Shown: piece after piece, positions 61,569 to 64,000 of the stretch | Layout of the letters: every line of letters begins with the position of its first letter | Position numbering within the stretch: position 1 is the stretch's first letter | NCBI GenBank assembly: GCA_046263255.1 | Contig: JBHELD010000030.1 | Span: forward strand, 1-64,000 | Reading direction: 5' to 3' | DNA from: JALZEG01 sp046263255 | GTDB lineage: Bacteria; Actinomycetota; CADDZG01; WHSQ01 | DNA length: 64,000 nt | Notes under the pieces: generated by a model | Seen by the model: only the letters and a program-made list of their open reading frames with translations | What the model was told of the DNA's origin: nothing | Databases searched by the model: none | Program-made: the position numbers and the translations under genes

Positions 61569-64000
61569 CGCGCTGGGTCCGCGTCGCCGCGCTGATGCTG
61601 CTGTCGGGCATGGTCGCGGCTTCGCTCGCGAGCGGCGTGTCCGCGCAGCCCCCGCCGCGCGGCGAGTCCTGTCCGGTAGCGGGGCAGATCACGCGGCGCG
61701 GCGGCTGGGAGCACGTACGCGTGCCGTCCTTCCCCGTAGGCCCTCCGGCCATGACGGAGTACGGGGTCGACCCCGCGGATCCGGCGCGCCTCTATGCGAC
61801 CAACGGCGTCGGCGTCGCCGTCTCCTCGGACGGCGGCTGCCGGTGGAAGACGACGTTCCGCCTGGACGCGCCTCCGGCCGGCGCCGACTACTCCGCGAGC
61901 GACTCCGTGATCGCGGACCTCACGGTCGCGCCGGGACATGCGCTGCTGGCGATCTCGCAGCGCGGCGGCCTCCGCCCGCACGTGGTCCTCAGCAGCTACT
62001 CCGGCGAGACGTGGCGTCGCGGCGACGAGGGCCTCCGCACGGTCGTCGGTCGTCCGATGGCCGTCGGGATGACGCGCGCGAACCCGGGCTACGCCTACCT
62101 CCTCGTCGACGAGGGCGCGGGAGCCGGAGGAGCCCGCGTGTCTCTCCGCCACTCCGTCTACGAGAGCACGACCGCCGGCGGGTCGTGGGGCGTGCGGGAC
62201 CCGGGCGCCCCCGGCGACGGCCTCGGCGTCTTCGACGACGGCCCGATCGGCGCGTCCGGCGGGCTCACAGGCCTGGCCGCCGACCCCGTGGAGGCGGGGC
62301 GGCTGTTCCTCTACGGGCCGGACGGGCTGTACGTGCACCAGCAGGGGGCGAGGTCGATCCTGTTGAACGATCCCATCCGGGCCGTCGCGGTCCTGCGCGG
62401 CAGCGGCGCGCCTGCGTCCACCGTCCTCGCCGCAGCCGAAGGCGCGCGCGACTACTACCTGGCGACCGACGGCGGCGAGAGCTTCACCACCGTGCGGGCT
62501 CCGGGCGAGGTCGACTCGTTCGCCCAGGCGTTGCGCGCGGGCGACCACTACGTCTCCGCCGGGGGCCGCGTCTACCTGCGCTCGAACGGCCGGTTGAGCG
62601 AGGTGCCAGGGGGCGCCGGGATCACCTCGCTGAGCGCGGCCCGGTCACAGGTGCAGGTCTCGCCGTTCCAGGCACAGTCGGTCCTGGCGCTCTACGGCCG
62701 CACCAGGACCACGATCGCCCGGCACGTCGAACGCCGCACGATCGACCTGCTGCCCGTTCCCGACAACGTCGTCGTGGGCAACCTCGGGTCGTTCGCGCCG
62801 GTGGATCCGGGCGAGGCGCTGCCGGGTTCGCTTGCGCCCGAGCACCGGGAGGTCGTGCTGCGCGAGGGGCGGTCGCGGACGGTGCCCTACGAGCTCGTGC
62901 TGCCGCGGACCCCGACGCCGCTCGACGTCTTCTTCGACGTCGACACGACGAACTCGATGATCCCGGCGCTCGACGGGCTCCGCGACGCGATCGCGAACAT
63001 CATCGCGGAGCTGACTGCGGCGAAGATCGACGCGTGGTTCGGCGTGGGGCAGTACAAGTCGTTCGACGCGGCACCGGCATTCGAGCGGATGCAGGACATC
63101 GCGCCCCCGGGCGAGGGGCTCGCGCAAGCACTGAACCGGTTGCGCGCCGCCAGCGGCGGGTTCGAGACACAGCTCGAGTCGCTGCGCCAGATCGCGACCG
63201 GCGAGGGCTCCTCCGTCGGCGTCGGGATCGCTCCCGGCCAGGACGCGCACTGGCGCACCGGATCGCTTCGCATCGTCGTCAACATGACCGACGAGCCGAT
63301 CTCCACCGGCGGGCAGCATCCGACCTACGAGCAGGTCGCGGACGCGATGGCGCCGGACGAGATCGTGCACTTCGGGATCGCGGTGCAGAACGAGGCGACC
63401 GCGGAGGCGCTGGGGCCACCCTTGCCGGGGCTCATCGAGATCGCGCGCGCGACGAGGTCGTTCGCGCCGGCGAGGGGCGTGGACTGCGACGGCGACGACG
63501 ACCCCGATCTCTACCAGGGCGAGCCGCTCGTGTGCGTGATCGACCACGTCCGCTCGCGCGACGCGTCCGTCCTCGGCGGAGCCATCATCAGCGTCCTGAG
63601 GTCGATGACCGACGTGGGCGAGGTCGCGATAACGGCGACGGCCGACGGCGAGCCCGCTCCCCAGGACGTGGCGGTGCCGAGCAAGCCTCTCGTGACCGGC
63701 GTCGACTTCAAGGCGGACAACACGATCCGCTTCGACGTCGAGCTCACGTGCCCGAGCGTCGACGAGACCACGCGCTTCCCGATCGACGTCCGGGCCGCTC
63801 GGGAGGCGGGCGTCCTCGCGGCGGCCGACGTGCTTCTGACGTGCAGGCCCAGGTCGGAGCCGGCGCCGCCCCCGCCGGTTCCTCCCGTCATCCCCCCGGT
63901 CGTCATCGCCGCGCTGGTCCCGCCGCCTCCGCCCCCGCCGGTGAACATCGGCCCGCACTCGAACCCGAACCCCAATCCGCAGCCGAACCCGAACCCGCAG
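61565..64000 (+). CDS. Secreted BNR-vWA protein, C-terminus outside window
   Basis: At least 812 codons from ATG 61565, overlapping the subtilase stop. A signal peptide (VAALMLLSGMVAASLASG) is followed by BNR-type units (SSDGGCRWKT, TTAGGSWGV, TDGGESFTTV; about residues 35-400) and then a von Willebrand A-like domain with DVFFDVDTTNSMIPALDG, a MIDAS-like DxTxS site, and VVNMTDEPI (about 455-690). A Pro-rich run and Asn-Pro repeats (NPNPNPQPNPNP) follow, where the window ends. It may bind a surface partner; overlap with the protease gene suggests coordinated production. Confidence 0.78.
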   Translation, partial: MTRWVRVAALMLLSGMVAASLASGVSAQPPPRGESCPVAGQITRRGGWEHVRVPSFPVGPPAMTEYGVDPADPARLYATNGVGVAVSSDGGCRWKTTFRLDAPPAGADYSASDSVIADLTVAPGHALLAISQRGGLRPHVVLSSYSGETWRRGDEGLRTVVGRPMAVGMTRANPGYAYLLVDEGAGAGGARVSLRHSVYESTTAGGSWGVRDPGAPGDGLGVFDDGPIGASGGLTGLAADPVEAGRLFLYGPDGLYVHQQGARSILLNDPIRAVAVLRGSGAPASTVLAAAEGARDYYLATDGGESFTTVRAPGEVDSFAQALRAGDHYVSAGGRVYLRSNGRLSEVPGGAGITSLSAARSQVQVSPFQAQSVLALYGRTRTTIARHVERRTIDLLPVPDNVVVGNLGSFAPVDPGEALPGSLAPEHREVVLREGRSRTVPYELVLPRTPTPLDVFFDVDTTNSMIPALDGLRDAIANIIAELTAAKIDAWFGVGQYKSFDAAPAFERMQDIAPPGEGLAQALNRLRAASGGFETQLESLRQIATGEGSSVGVGIAPGQDAHWRTGSLRIVVNMTDEPISTGGQHPTYEQVADAMAPDEIVHFGIAVQNEATAEALGPPLPGLIEIARATRSFAPARGVDCDGDDDPDLYQGEPLVCVIDHVRSRDASVLGGAIISVLRSMTDVGEVAITATADGEPAPQDVAVPSKPLVTGVDFKADNTIRFDVELTCPSVDETTRFPIDVRAAREAGVLAAADVLLTCRPRSEPAPPPPVPPVIPPVVIAALVPPPPPPPVNIGPHSNPNPNPQPNPNPQ

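Overview
The window is high-GC DNA of an actinobacterium. The signs are GC-rich codon use, frequent GTG starts, secreted proteins ending in an LPFTG sorting signal, and a mec-cysO-cysM-murI-MBL-rph-rdgB gene order known from mycobacteria. Two traits do not fit textbook actinomycetes and point to a deeper-branching lineage: prfB keeps the programmed +1 frameshift, and SelD is itself a selenoprotein with an in-frame UGA. I cannot name the class from sequence alone.

Layout. 1-2.1 kb: two tandem LPFTG surface proteins. 2.1-8.4 kb: a housekeeping block of prfB, ftsE, ftsX, an M23 murein hydrolase, an S41 protease, smpB and tmRNA; FtsEX plus the M23 protein form a cell-division hydrolase module, and SmpB with tmRNA rescues stalled ribosomes. 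8.4-9.9 kb: a cupin/TetR pair of lower GC, bracketed by an imperfect copy of the tmRNA 3' end, plus a decayed protease fragment. 9.9-13.0 kb: two paralogous pairs of secreted proteins (one large and one small Cys-rich type each) that I do not recognise. 13.2-23 kb: mostly secreted or envelope genes (lipoproteins, metallopeptidases, DUF4349, DUF2330, MgtC) with MsrB, nitrobindin and a REC-histidine kinase hybrid. 23.0-29.3 kb: a tightly overlapping operon selD-mec-cysO-cysM-murI-MBL-rph-rdgB-pdxH, for selenophosphate, protein-bound cysteine synthesis, D-glutamate, RNA and nucleotide housekeeping and PLP. 29.3-35.4 kb: an inositol-phosphatase-like gene, tRNA-Leu, a PLP decarboxylase, a cupredoxin, a multicopper oxidase, and an HTH-TPR regulator facing a 35-residue secreted peptide gene.

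35.6-48.6 kb: large exported proteins, including a renal-dipeptidase-like hydrolase, a 2,327-residue DUF11/cadherin-like/RTX protein and a second RTX protein. 48.8-64 kb: VOC proteins, an LVIVD-repeat protein, two subtilases (one broken by an in-frame TAG), a divergent HxlR/MMPL/lipoprotein unit, BNR and propeller proteins, and a BNR-vWA protein running off the right edge. An intergenic palindrome of about 40 bp occurs three times (30.1, 39.3 and 52.6 kb).

The best candidates for new biology are the HTH-TPR/secreted-peptide pair at 33.9-35.4 kb, the two UGA recoding events (prfB and selD), CysO with a tail beyond its Gly-Gly end next to its JAMM protease, and the paired secreted families at 9.9-13.0 kb.
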